A stretch of 64,000 nt of DNA, from positions 620,001 through 684,000 of the forward strand of contig CAWJYO010000011.1 of assembly GCA_963847085.1 (NCBI GenBank), read 5' to 3'. Each line of letters begins with the position of its first letter. Position 1 is the stretch's first letter. Positions 39,381 through 50,193 of this stretch are shown one piece after another. The notes under the pieces are model-generated. The model was not told the DNA's origin. It saw only the letters and a program-made list of their open reading frames with translations, and searched no databases. The DNA is from Ilyomonas sp963847085. GTDB taxonomy: Bacteria; Bacteroidota; Bacteroidia; Chitinophagales; Chitinophagaceae. The translations under genes and the position numbers were made by a program.

Positions 39381-39410
39381 AACCTGTCAGGTTCGAGAAC
39401 CTGACAGGTT
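39381..39410. repeat. Perfect 30-bp palindrome
   Basis: AACCTGTCAGGTTC, then GA, then its exact complement: a 14-bp stem with a 2-nt centre, lying between two leftward genes. Palindromes with CCTGTCAGG/CCTGACAGG arms recur, as I recall, in several Bacteroidota genomes. It can act as a terminator or mRNA end. Confidence 0.75.
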
Positions 39411-39442
39411 AGATTTCCCCTCTTTTGGTTTTGCCTCATTTT

Positions 39443-42400
39443 TTATAACGAAAATGTAAAACCGGTAACGGCAATGGTTTGCCCGCTTTTTTCACCCTCC
39501 GATTTCTTTACCACATACACTGTATGCAGCTTGCCATCTGTAACAGCCGATATGGTAACGGTTGATGACTTCATGTTAACAGGCGCTTTCACTCCTTTAT
39601 TTTGCTCAGCAGAAAATTGTCCCAACAGTTTTCCGTTGGGTGCATCCAAATGCAATTCATATACAATGGTGCCGACGAGTTCGCCCTGCCAGGCATAATT
39701 CACCGTTGCTTTTGCAATGCCGGACAAATCAACACTATCTATCGCAAACCAGCTATTGTTGTTGGATAGAAGAAGCATTTGCATTCCGTTGTAAGTCGCG
39801 CTGGATGCATCGTTCAGATGATGCACTGTGCCCAGGGCAACATTGCTGCTGCGCAGCGATGCAAAGGCTGTTCCGGTCAGTGGCTTTATGTTTTGTCCGC
39901 CTTTATCCGTATAGCTTGCAGTGAGATACAACACGCCATTTGGTATGGCCGGTTTGTTTAATGTGGGTGAAACGGAACCTGTTGCGGGCAACGATTTTTT
40001 ATTTTGTTGATCCGCCAGCGACAACACCCAGCCAACAATTGTTTTTGCATCGCTTTCCGCTAAATTCGGGTGTGCCGACATCACCGCATCGCCCCAAACA
40101 CCGCCACCGCCCCTGATGATTTTATTGGCGAGATATACCATCGCACCGGCATCGTTTTTATACTTTTCCGAAACGGCTGTAAACGCAGGCCCCACCGATT
40201 TTTCGGCTACTTTATGACAGGATTTGCAATCAAGTGATTCCATTAAATTCTTGCCCATCATTAGAGGACTTACCACCTGATGACCTTGCGGCACACCGGC
40301 TTTATCGTTGCCTTCCCGATAATCGGCAGTAACCATCAAATTGCTGTCAACAATGGTAGTTCCTTCTTCTTTATCATTTACAGAAACGGCATAAGCCACC
40401 GGCTTTCCGGGGAAATAAAACGTTTGATTGCCTTTGATATTAATGGTTACATCAGGTGCTTCATTGCCCGCATATACACTCACTAAATTGCTTTTGCTTA
40501 CGCCACCTTTATCATCTTTTACTTCGGCATAAATGGCATAATCGCCAGCAGTGCTTAAGGTGGTTTGCAGTTTGGGTTCTTTGGTTTCAACGGTTTTTCC
40601 GCCGACATGCCAAATGTAAGTAAGCTTGTCATTGTCAGGGTCTCTTGCACCCACTGTAGCTTCAATGTTTAAAGGCAATGCACCTGATGTTTTATTTACA
40701 TCAATGCCCGTAACTTTTGGCGCACGGTTGCCCCTATTGTAATCTATTCTTGCTAAACCAGCATCAGCATTTTTGGCAAACCAACCGCTGCCATATTCCA
40801 CTACATACAATCTTCCATCCGGCCCCAATTCCATATCGGAAGGATTGTTGAACTTTGTGTTTTTCATAAACGACTCCATGTTATCAAAGTCGCCGTTCGG
40901 CTGCATGTCAACTACTTTTATCCAGCCACGCATCCATTCGTAAATAAACAATTTACCGTTGTAATAATCGGGATAACGCGTACTATCAGGGAAAGATTCA
41001 TTATCATACACTGGACCTGCCATTGCTGTTCTGCCACCCGTTCCTACCTGCGGAAAATCTTTTGATATGCCATACGGATACCAGATAAAAGCCGATTGCG
41101 CCGGTGGTAAATCTAGTCAGGCCTGTATTATTTTGCGAGAGGTTTTTGGGATGCGCCGGATCGAAAGGTTTGCCGCTTTCGCCGGTGAGATAATTGTATG
41201 AAATATAAGGCTGATTATTGGCAATGAAAAGCGGCCAGCCAAAGAATCCGGCCTCGCGTGCCTGGTTAAGTTCATCGTAGCCACGCGGACCGCGTGTTTC
41301 AAAACTATCTGCATTCGCATCAGGCCCTACTTCACCCCAATATAAAAAGCCGGTTTTTTGATCAACCGAAATGCGATACGGATTTCTATCGCCCATCACA
41401 TAAATTTCAGGTTTGGTTTTATCAGTTCCTTCGGCAAATAAATTGCCTTTGGGAATGGCGTAAGTGCCGTCTTCTTTCATCACAATGCGAAGAATTTTAC
41501 CACGCAAATCGTTGGTGTTGCCAGCGGTTCTTCTCGAATCATATTGCGCATGTCCGGGCGCATCATTCAGCGGTGCATAACCATGCGAAACATATTTTTG
41601 ATTCGGCTCATCAAATGGCGTTGAATTATCGCCCGTTGAGAGGAACAATGTTCTGTCTTTACCAAATGCAATGGAGCCGCCGGTATGGCAACAGATTTCT
41701 CTTGTATCCGGAAATTGAAGGATGATTTTTTCCGTGCTGTTGTCAATAGTATCTCCATTGAAAGTGAAGCGGGACAAGCGATTCACCGATGTATCGGTTG
41801 GAGCATAATACATATAAATGTAATGGTTGTGCGCAAAATCAGGGTCTTTCTGAATGCCCAATAAACCTTGCTCTGCATTGATGCCAGGCGTATGCAATGT
41901 TTTCCAATATACATTTAAAAAGCCCACTTGTTTTACCGACTGGTCTTTGTTTTTGTACAGCATAATCTCGCCACGGCGTTGCGTTACCAATACGTCTAGG
42001 TTGGGTAATACCGTTATTTCTGTTGGTTCAAAAAAAGTTCCTGTTACCAACTGTGTTTTTACAAAGCGATCATCATCAGGCGTACGCGGCGTTTTTACTT
42101 TTGCATAATTTATTGATTCATTATCGCCAATGGCATATTTAATTCCACCCAGTAAGTGCATCAAAAAAGCAGGATCGCTGTACGATTCTTTTGTATGTCC
42201 CAACTCTGTGTACCAGGCTCTTCCACCATCATATTCATGATACCATGCCATCGGGTGATTGCCGTGCATGTTGCCGCCTTTGTAACTATTTTCATCAATC
42301 TTCAGCAACACATGCAGGTCGCTGTCCACGTTTTTAAAATTGTACCATTCATCAAAGCGCGACCATTTGGCAGGAAGATGTTTGGTTGATTCATTGTTCG

Positions 42401-42856
42401 CATCCACCACATCAATAGTAGCTTGTTGTTGGGCAGGATGACTATCAAATGTAGCGCCTACCAAACGATGATACCAGCCCCAATGATAGCCTGCATCTGT
42501 TGCAGCATGAACGCCAACAAAGTTGCCACCGGCTTCAATGTATCGCTGCAAACCATTCTTTTGATAATTGGTAAACAGGGAATCATCAGGATCGGTGTTG
42601 CACAAAAACACAACGGCTGCATACTTCTTCAAACTGTCGTCGATAAACTAGCCGCATTGCTGGTTGTATCTACATCAAAATTGTTTTCCTGGCCTAATTT
42701 CATCACAGCTAAAGCAGCCGTGGGAATACAATCGTGAACAAAGCCTGCGGTTTTTGTAAACACCAATACTTTGGGTTTGGATGAAAACAAATGGCAGCTT
42801 GTAATGAGGAAGCAAATAGTGGCAAAAACAAAAGTGGCTGGTAAGAATCTTTTCAT
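39443..42856 (-). CDS. ThuA-sugar dehydrogenase-PKD-cytochrome c-CBM lipoprotein (frameshifts)
   Basis: About 1137 residues in three frames, breaking near 42645 and near 41020-41100. It starts with a lipoprotein signal (MKRFLPATFVFATICFLITS then C). Domains in order: ThuA (VLVFTKTAGFVHD, NFVGVHAATDAGYHWGWY); a PQQ-type soluble glucose dehydrogenase beta-propeller (FFEPTEITVLPNLDVLVTQR, GLLGIQKDPDFAHNHYIYMY, HTGGSIAFGKD); a PKD-like domain (YIWHVGGKT); a mono-haem cytochrome c with CKSCH; and a C-terminal carbohydrate-binding beta domain. Such surface oxidoreductases oxidise sugars and pass electrons to the haem. Signal and ThuA portions overlap an 11-mer copy at 42822. Confidence 0.85.
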
Positions 42857-42963
42857 ACAACGGGAGCAATATTTGTATAAAAATAAAGAGTGAACGAAGT
42901 TGATGAAAGATTTTTTTTGAAAAGAGGAAAGAAGAGTGCAAACACTTTAGGTTTCCCGCCATT

Positions 42964-42982
42964 GTTGGTGTTCTTCACCAAC
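42964..42982. repeat. Short hairpin repeat, copy 3
   Basis: GTTGGTG-TTCTT-CACCAAC lies between the divergent ThuA-fusion and TonB receptor genes. It is the reverse complement of copy 1 with the loop read on the other strand. Confidence 0.75.
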
Positions 42983-43057
42983 AACAAAAATCGCACACTT
43001 TGTTGCAGTTTCCGTTCTCTTTCTCTGTAACATTGCAGCCTTACCAATTGCAGATTT

Positions 43058-45413
43058 ATGCTTCGAGGGTTTGTTTTTACCGCATTTTTAGTTTTGATTT
43101 TTAGTTGCATTCTTTTGCACAAACAAAAAACGTTTCGGGAAGGGTTGTAAATGTCCGGCAACAGCCTGTTGAAGATGCATCCGTTCATCTTCTGAATAGC
43201 AATACAACATTGTTTACAGACAAAGAAGGTTCGTTTATGATTCCGAATGTAAAAGGAGGGGCTTACACTATTTCCGTTACGGCAAGCAATTATGCTTCGG
43301 TGCAAAAAGGGATTGTTGTAAACAATGAGAATACGCCTATTACCATTCAACTAGCAAAGCATTATTAAACAATTGAATGCGGTAACGGTTACTGCTGAAA
43401 AAAGGGAGGAAAATGTGGAGCAGGTTCCGTTGAGTGTTTCAGTATTATCGTCCCGAAAAGTAGCCGATTACCAGCTTTGGAACAGCAAAGATTTAACAGC
43501 CATTGTGCCTTCGCTTTTTTCTGATAATTCAGGCGACATGCGCAATGTAACTTCCATTCGCGGCATTGTTACTACATCATACGATCCTGCAGTTGCTACT
43601 TATATTGATGGTGTCAATCAATTCTCTTTAGACACTTATATTTCTACTTTAAGCGATGTTGAGAGGATTGAGATTTTGCGCGGTCCGCAAGGCACTTTGT
43701 ATGGCAGAAATGCAATGGGTGGCGTTATCAATATCATCACGAAACAACCCACCAATAAGACTGATGCTTTTGCTGAAATTAATGTTGGCAATTATGGTTT
43801 GCAACGCTACAATGCCGGCTTTCGCACACCGCTGGTAAAAGACAAATTGTTTTTCGGTGTATCGCTTTTGTATGATGGAAGAAATGGTTATTATCATAAC
43901 GATTTCAACAACACCAGCTATGATAAGCAACACCTGTTTTATGGCAATTATTACCTGAAATTTTTACCCGGAAAGGCTTGGATGATTACTGCCAATGTAA
44001 AGCACCAGGCCAACCGCAACAGTGGTGCATTTCCCTTAGTGAATGGTGTTGATGAAGCGTTTGCTAATCCGTTTCATTTAGACCAGAATGCAACCGCAAC
44101 CATGATTGATAATACCTTCAACAGCTCGCTCGTTATTAACCATTCGGGCAATGAAGTTCTTTTCAATTCCATCTCATCTTACCAAAACAATTACCGTTAT
44201 TACAATGCGCCTTTGGATGGTGATTTTTCGCCTGCTGATATGGTTGCTATTGTAAATAATTATGGCAGAAAATACAACAATGTAAAAGTGTTGACGCAGG
44301 AGTTTCGCGTTAATTCAAACAATGAGCAAAGAAAGCTGCAATACACAGCCGGTGCTTACTTCTTTTACCAGGATAATCCAAGCAAACAAGGCACTTATTA
44401 TGGTAAAGATGCCAATGCAGCTTATGGCATTGGCGACTCTATGTTTACATCCATCGCCACTTCAAAAGGCATTGGTTATGGAACGGCATTTTATGGTCAG
44501 TTGCAATACGCAATTACACCAAAATTAAAAGTAGTCGGTGGTTTGCGTTACGATTATGAACATCGCAAGTTATCTGTTGAAGGCGAGTACCAAAAAGAAA
44601 GCTTTAACCTTGTTACACTTCCCGATACTTCTGCATCTGCACATTTTCATGCGTTCTCTCCAAAGGCGAGTTTGCAGTATTTGATTTCTAACAATAACAA
44701 TGTTTACTTTACTTATAGTCGTGGTTACAGAGCGGGTGGTTTATCGCCACTATCGTCAGATCCATCGCAGCCGCCTTTGTATGCTTATTTACCCGAAAAC
44801 AGCAACAACTATGAAGTGGGCAGCAAGAATGTGTTTTGGGATGATAAACTGCAATTGAACGTTGCTGCTTATACAACGTTTGTGAACAATGCGCAAGTGC
44901 CAACGCTTGTGCTTGCCGCAAGCCCTTACCATTATAAAAAATACAGGTAAATTAAGAACAAGCGGTATAGAAGCTGAGGTATCGGCAACACCCCTAAAAG
45001 GCTTACAGATTGATTATAACGCGGGCATTATTCATACCCAATATACATCGCTGAAAATAGCGCAAAATGGAACGGAAGTGAACCTTGATGGTAAGAAGCA
45101 AATCTTTACACCGGCTGCTACATCCATGCTTGCTGCACAATACAATTTTGTATTGAGTAAAAACGCGAAACTGGTAATAAGAGGCGAATGGCAATACCGA
45201 GGCAAGATGTATTTTGATTTTGCCAATACCATTGCACAAAACGATTATAGCTTGCTTCATGCAAGGGTTGGTGTTGAAACAAAACATGTGGGTGTTTATG
45301 TTTGGGGCCGCAACTTAACAAACACCAAATACATTGCTTATGCATACGATTTTGGTGCGGTGCATTTGGGCGATCCGAGAACGTATGGTGTTACTGTAAG
45401 TGCACGTTTGTAA
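43058..45413 (+). CDS. TonB-dependent outer-membrane receptor (three frameshifts)
   Basis: The start ATG at 43058 gives a leader (MLRGFVFTAFLVLIFS); a shift near 43103 joins it to HSFAQTKNVSGRVVNVRQQP, a carboxypeptidase-D-like plug extension. A second shift near 43370 leads to the plug domain (NAVTVTAEKREENVEQVPLS, then VERIEILRGPQGTLYGRNAM), and a third near 44940 to the last barrel strands ending GDPRTYGVTVSARL. Rejoined, it has about 785 residues. It resembles siderophore or vitamin receptors (the iron-uptake FecA class) more than SusC. Its substrate is unknown. It diverges from the ThuA fusion and precedes an esterase. Confidence 0.87.
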
Positions 45414-45465
45414 AGATTGATAAAAGAGAAAAGTTTGGTTGTTTATGGCATTGCGAATTGGCTAC

Positions 45466-45673
45466 CGTCATTCCGCAAATGCCGCCGTTTGTTTTGCATT
45501 ATAATCACTCTTACAGGCGGCTTTGTGCGGAATCTGATGATTGATGATGAGAGTTAATAGAGAGAGTTTTCTTTTATGCTAATACTCTTTTATCTATTAT
45601 CAGATTCCGCACAAAGCCATCGTTAATTTGATTATAATTTAAGCATCGTGTTGATGGCAATTGCGGAATGACG
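45466..45673. repeat. Nested inverted-repeat element, MITE- or REP-like
   Basis: About 208 bp with three nested inverted pairs: outer CGTCATTCCGCAA (45466-45478 with 45661-45673, exact), middle ATTATAATCA (45498-45507 with 45629-45638, exact), inner GGCTTTGTGCGGAATCTGAT (45519-45538 with 45599-45618, exact 20 bp). The word TTCCGC recurs in both arms. There is no coding capacity. The symmetry suggests a non-autonomous mobile or structured element inserted between two genes. Confidence 0.75.
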
Positions 45674-45729
45674 AAAGGCTGTTATTAAATAAATTATTTA
45701 AGCAAAGAAAGAAAGAAAATTTTATTAAA

Positions 45730-46537
45730 ATGAAGCGTTTTTATGTTTTTTGTTATTAGCCTTTGTAAACTTCCGTAGCCGCAGTTGATACGGTTTCTAC
45801 TTTAGCAATTCGATGCAAAAACAAATTAAAGCGGTTGTAATTACACCCAATAATTACGAGCAAAACCAAACGATACCCGGTTGTTTATTTATTGCATGGA
45901 TACAGCGGTAACTATGCCGACTGGATTACAAAAGTGCCTTCCATAACTACTTATTCCGATGAATACAACATCATCATTGTTTGCCCCGATGGTGATTACA
46001 ATAGCTGGTATTTTGATAGTCCGGTTGACAGCACGAAGCGTTATGAAACTTATGTTTCAAAAGAGTTGGTAGGCTGGATAGACGAACATTATGTAACGCT
46101 TGCCAATGCCAAAGGCAGAGCCATTACGGGTTTGAGCATGGGCGGACATGGTGCATTGTTTCTCGCATTTCGCCACCAGGATGTATTTGGCGCGGCAGGA
46201 AGCATGAGCGGTGGTGTTGATTTGCAACCGTTTCCTGCCAATTGGGATATTGCTCAGAAACTAGGCACTTATGCAGATCATCCTGAAGCTTGGAAGCTGA
46301 ATTCTGTTATCAATCTTACCTATTTGGTGCAAAACAAAAACTTCCCTTTGCTGTTCGATTGTGGCACCGAAGACTTCTTTTACCCGGTAAATAAAAAGCT
46401 GCATGAGAAATTATTAGCGCAATCATATACCGCATGATTTTATCAGCCGTCCGGGTTCGCATAGTTGGGAATATTGGACGAATGCAGTGGGTTATCAAAT
46501 GCTGTTCATGCACAACTTTTTTGAGAGAAGTAAATAA
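45730..46537 (+). CDS. Alpha/beta-hydrolase esterase, feruloyl-esterase-like (several frameshifts)
   Basis: The leader (MKRFYVF...) near 45730, the early domain (MQKQIKAVVITPNNYEQNQT) and the core (HGYSGNYADWITKVPSIT) lie in different frames with breaks near 45750, 45810 and 45880; another near 46430 joins the last segment (GSHSWEYWTNAVGYQML). The catalytic triad is complete: nucleophile Ser in GLSMGGHG, Asp in DCGTEDFF, His in GSHSWEYW. Rejoined, it has about 265 residues, with a signal peptide, in the esterase D / XynZ-type family that removes ferulate or acetyl groups from plant polysaccharides. A copy of the 11-mer (45815) lies in the coding part. Confidence 0.78.
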
Positions 46538-46640
46538 TGATTAGAGAAGAAAGAGTCGCAAAACAATTGTTGTTATTAGCACAGGTTGTTTGTTCTGACG
46601 GGCGTTTGTTTTTGCACAAATTTCATTCTTTGCCTTAATT

Positions 46641-48156
46641 TTATTGAATCAGTTCGTTTAATGCAACATTGGATAAGAGCTTTTGTAAATTGGTGAGCAC
46701 TTCGTTTTTAAAATGAGGTAATAGGGTTAGAGTCTTCGCCCCACAAATCAGTATCAGCAAGCGTTTGTGTTACTACTTCTTCAACCGTTTGGTTTTGCCA
46801 TAATTTATAAAACTTTTGGGCTTCGTTATCCTGGATCAAATATTCTGTATTGTTTCGTTTTCCATAATATAAAGTCTTCTTTTATAACCACTGGTTTCGT
46901 GAATAAAAGATAAGCTGCAAAGCCAAGCGCCATGCGGCTTTGAGAGGGCTTTTGGTTTTGATGATATTTCTCAATCAACGGCACACAACGTTGTTTCATT
47001 TTGTTGGTGTACTGCATTGAAATGGAAAGCCATTGGTGTTGAATAAATGGATTTTGAAACCGGTTGATAACATGATTGGCGAAGGCTTCCGCTTCTTCTT
47101 TTGTAATCTCATTTCCAATAATACAGGGAATGATTTCAACAAACATCAGCTCTTTTATAAACTGCAGAAAGCTTTCGTTTTGCATGGCTTCACTTACTGT
47201 ATTAAATCCATTTAAATAAGCCAATGCGCAACTGAATGTATGTGCAGCATTCAACAAGCGCAATTTTAATTCGCGGTATTTTGCAATGTTATGACGTAAT
47301 GATAATACGTTGCTGTTAACTGTGCTAAACGAAAGCAATTCTTTCGTCGCGTTCGCTCTCTGTTTCAATTGCCCATAAATTGTAGGGTTCACTCATGATT
47401 GCCAATTCATCAGTAAAACCAAACAGGGCTTCAAGTTTGTTTTTATCCTCTTCCGATAAAGCGCCGGGCACTATTCTATCCACCAAAGAATTGCACCAAT
47501 CATTCGCTTCTTCTAACCATGTAATGAATGACTGTTTCGAGTTGATTAAGCTTTGCAAGTTCAACAACAATTGCTTTTAGTTTTGCACCATTATCTACCA
47601 ATAATTCTGTTGGAATGATAATCATACCGCTATCATTACTGCCCCCGAAAGTTTTATATCGCTCATATAAAAATGAAAGCAATTTGCCCGGAAAAGATTG
47701 TGGCGGTAAAGCATTTATATCATCGTTTTCCTGTAAAGCAATGCCTACTTCAGTTGTATTGGAAATGATAATTTGCAATTGCGGATTGTGAGCGCATTCT
47801 AACACCGTTTGCCAAGCCTCATTCGCATTGATAACCCGACTTATAGCTGCATTGATAATATATTCTTCTTTTATTTCATCATTTTCAATGCCTTTAATGC
47901 AATGCGTATATAAATTGTTTTGTGTTGCAAACGCATCTTTATTATTACCACTACCCGTTGATTTTATCACCACAACGCGACCATTGAAAATGCCTTCGTT
48001 ATTGGCTTTGTTAATGTAAAAATCGGGTAAGCCGCGAAGCAAAACGCCGGTTCCAAACTGAAACACTTTTTCGGGCAAATCAAAAGCGTTTGGGTGAGGC
48101 AGTTGAATGCCCTGTTCTGAACGTAAAGAAGTAAGTATTTGATGGTTTAATTGCAT
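46641..48156 (-). CDS. uxaB: Tagaturonate reductase (four frameshifts)
   Basis: Reduces D-tagaturonate to D-altronate with NADH in galacturonate catabolism. The start at 48156 (MQLNHQILTSLRSEQGIQLP) is followed by HPNAFDLPEKVFQFGTGVLL RG (spaced for length), the UxaB-type Rossmann loop, and IPTELLVDNGAKL, where the Lys-x-x-x-Asn/His catalytic set of polyol dehydrogenases lies nearby. Breaks lie near 47515, 47380, 46830 and 46715; each resumes with sensible sequence (CNSLVDRIVPGAL, ILSLRHNIAKYRELKLRL, EAQKFYKLWQNQTVEEVV, PHFKNEVLTNLQKLL). The rejoined length, near 500, is normal. UxaC, the preceding pathway step, is at 61.1 kb. Confidence 0.85.
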
Positions 48157-48353
48157 TCGTTGTGTTGTTTTTAGTTTTCGAAACGATGTAAACAATAAAG
48201 GTATTGAAAAGAGGTTTTGCATGGAAATGTGTGATATCAATTTTACCGCAGAGAATGAGAGTAAATGAGTTTCCGCGGGGTAAAATATTCTCCGCAAAAA
48301 CTTTGTAACCTCTGCTTCTCTGCTATAATCATTCATACATTTTAGTGCAAAAA

Positions 48354-48393
48354 CAAAAGCCGTCCCCAATATGTATTGTGGGGACGGCTTTTG
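48354..48393. terminator. Strong terminator after susD, shared cassette
   Basis: A perfect 15-bp stem (48354-48368 with 48379-48393) follows the leftward SusC-SusD operon; on the minus strand its tail is TTTTGTTTTTGC, the complement of the 11-mer at 48347. The right arm contains TGTGGGGACGGCTTT, as in the terminator at 13482-13515. Confidence 0.88.
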
Positions 48394-48411
48394 TTGATTC
48401 ATTTATTGAAA

Positions 48412-50183
48412 TTAATAACCCGGGTTCTGTGTCAGGTTAGGGTTCAATCCAATTGCAATTTGAGGGATCGGCAATAAGTCTTTATTCGGTGGCAGAGATG
48501 CATTGAACAAGCCATGCAATTTGCCATCATGCGTAGGGCCAGGTGCCGGATTCGGTATCGGAGTTGTGCTGCCATCAACCGTACCATACGCTTGTTTAAT
48601 GAAAGCCCTTGCCACATCAGAACCGGCACGGCGCAAATCATAGAACAAAGAATATTCGCCGGTGAGTTCATGACGGTATTCACTCAGCACCATTTGCAAG
48701 GGATCGGTAATAGGAGAAGCCGGGCTGCCATCATAATTTGCTCCGTCCTGCATTACGGCAGGTGCTGTTCCGCCCCAGGCACGGTCTCTTACTAACTTTA
48801 AATCAGCCATAGCTCCTGTTACATCACCGGTACTGATTTTACATTCAGCTCTGTCTAACAAAATTTCTGCGTATCGCAACATGATTTGGTTTTGCGAACC
48901 GAATATCTTCGACACACCATTGTCATCCGAATTGCTTCCAGTAATGCTTGGGTCTCTCCAATGCTTGGTGCTATAGTACCCTGTGCGCTTTTCATCATCG
49001 CCATACCAGGGATGGGCAAGGCTACCGCAGGTGTTGATGATTTTACCATCATCGCCAATATAAGCCACGTTGCCGGCTGCGAAGCCCGATTTCACCGGAG
49101 TATAGCTTCTAATACCACCTCTGGCGATAATGCCTGGGCTTACGCTTGAATCGCCGGGACCAATAATGGTAGCCAGTTTGCGCAAATCGCCTGGCTGATA
49201 AGAAAGCCAAAGCCCGGGATTGCCATAATCATAACCTTCACCGCTGATTTCCCATGGCTGATCAAATGCATCAATCCAGGACAATTCACCACCAGGTACC
49301 TGCCAGCTTCCATCCCAGCTTTGTGAGCCCCCGGCCGGAACTTCAAACTGAATTTCAAAAAGAGATTCATCGTTGTTTTGATGGTTAAATTCATGAACAT
49401 CAATAAAGTTGGGAAGCAAATGATATTTGCCATCCAATGCATTAAAGTTGGTAATGGCGCCGGCATAATCTTTCAGCCACATTCTCGCAGCACCTTCATA
49501 GCCTATAGCTGCGCCTTTGGTAGCTCTGCCCAATTCACTTTGCGGTAAATCTTCTTTCCAGGGCAACAAATTGGCTGCATTTGCCATATCTGAAACCACC
49601 TGCATAAACACAGAGTCCTGTGAAGAACGGGGCGTTAAACCAGAAGTTGGTTTGCTTAAAATGGTGTCTATTTCTAACGGAACACCTCCAAAAGAACCTG
49701 CTAGATAATAATAAAACGATCCTCTTAAAAAGTATGCTTCACCGGTTAACCGTTGCGCTAAATCAGCAGTAACAATGCCTTTCTGTTGTGCCTCTTTTAT
49801 AATTTCAAATGCCGAATTGGCTCTGGCAATACCGATATACATATTATTCCAGAAATCGGGAAGTGCATAAAAATGCGGCAGGTATGGCGTAATAGTTCCA
49901 AATGATGTCGTTGCCATAGTTAAACCAATCATGCGTTTGGAAATTAGCATAATACCAAATGGATTTCTTCATCAGGTTACTGTTCTGATAAGTATCATAA
50001 ATGCCGTTCACTAGCGATACAACATCGGCTGACTTTTGGAAAGTAGCATCTAGCGGTAGATTGGTACGTATTGGTTTGCACCAAAAAACTTTTTTTACAC
50101 GCCAGCGGAATCAGCACACCGCTCAACAGCGCCGCGATGATAACCACTTTTGTTTTTGCCTTCATATCTTGAATGTGTTTCAT
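48412..50183 (-). CDS. SusD/RagB-type nutrient-binding lipoprotein (frameshifts)
   Basis: An outer-membrane lipoprotein that caps the SusC channel and binds oligosaccharide. The lipobox is LIPLACKKSF after the leader MKAKTKVVIIAALLSGV; the start is 50183 or, with a shorter leader, 50165. Breaks near 50060 and 49950-49995 split the N-terminus; the long frame then runs to 48412 with the TPR-like SusD core (FWNNMYIGIARANSAFEII, GEAYFLRGSFYYYLAGSFGG) and the C-terminal SusD lobe (YAEILLDRAECKI, ending LLPIPQIAIGLNPNLTQNPG). The total is about 590 residues. It follows susC by 10 bp. An 11-mer copy (50149) encodes KAKTK in the leader. Confidence 0.9.
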
Positions 50184-50193
50184 CTTTCTATAT

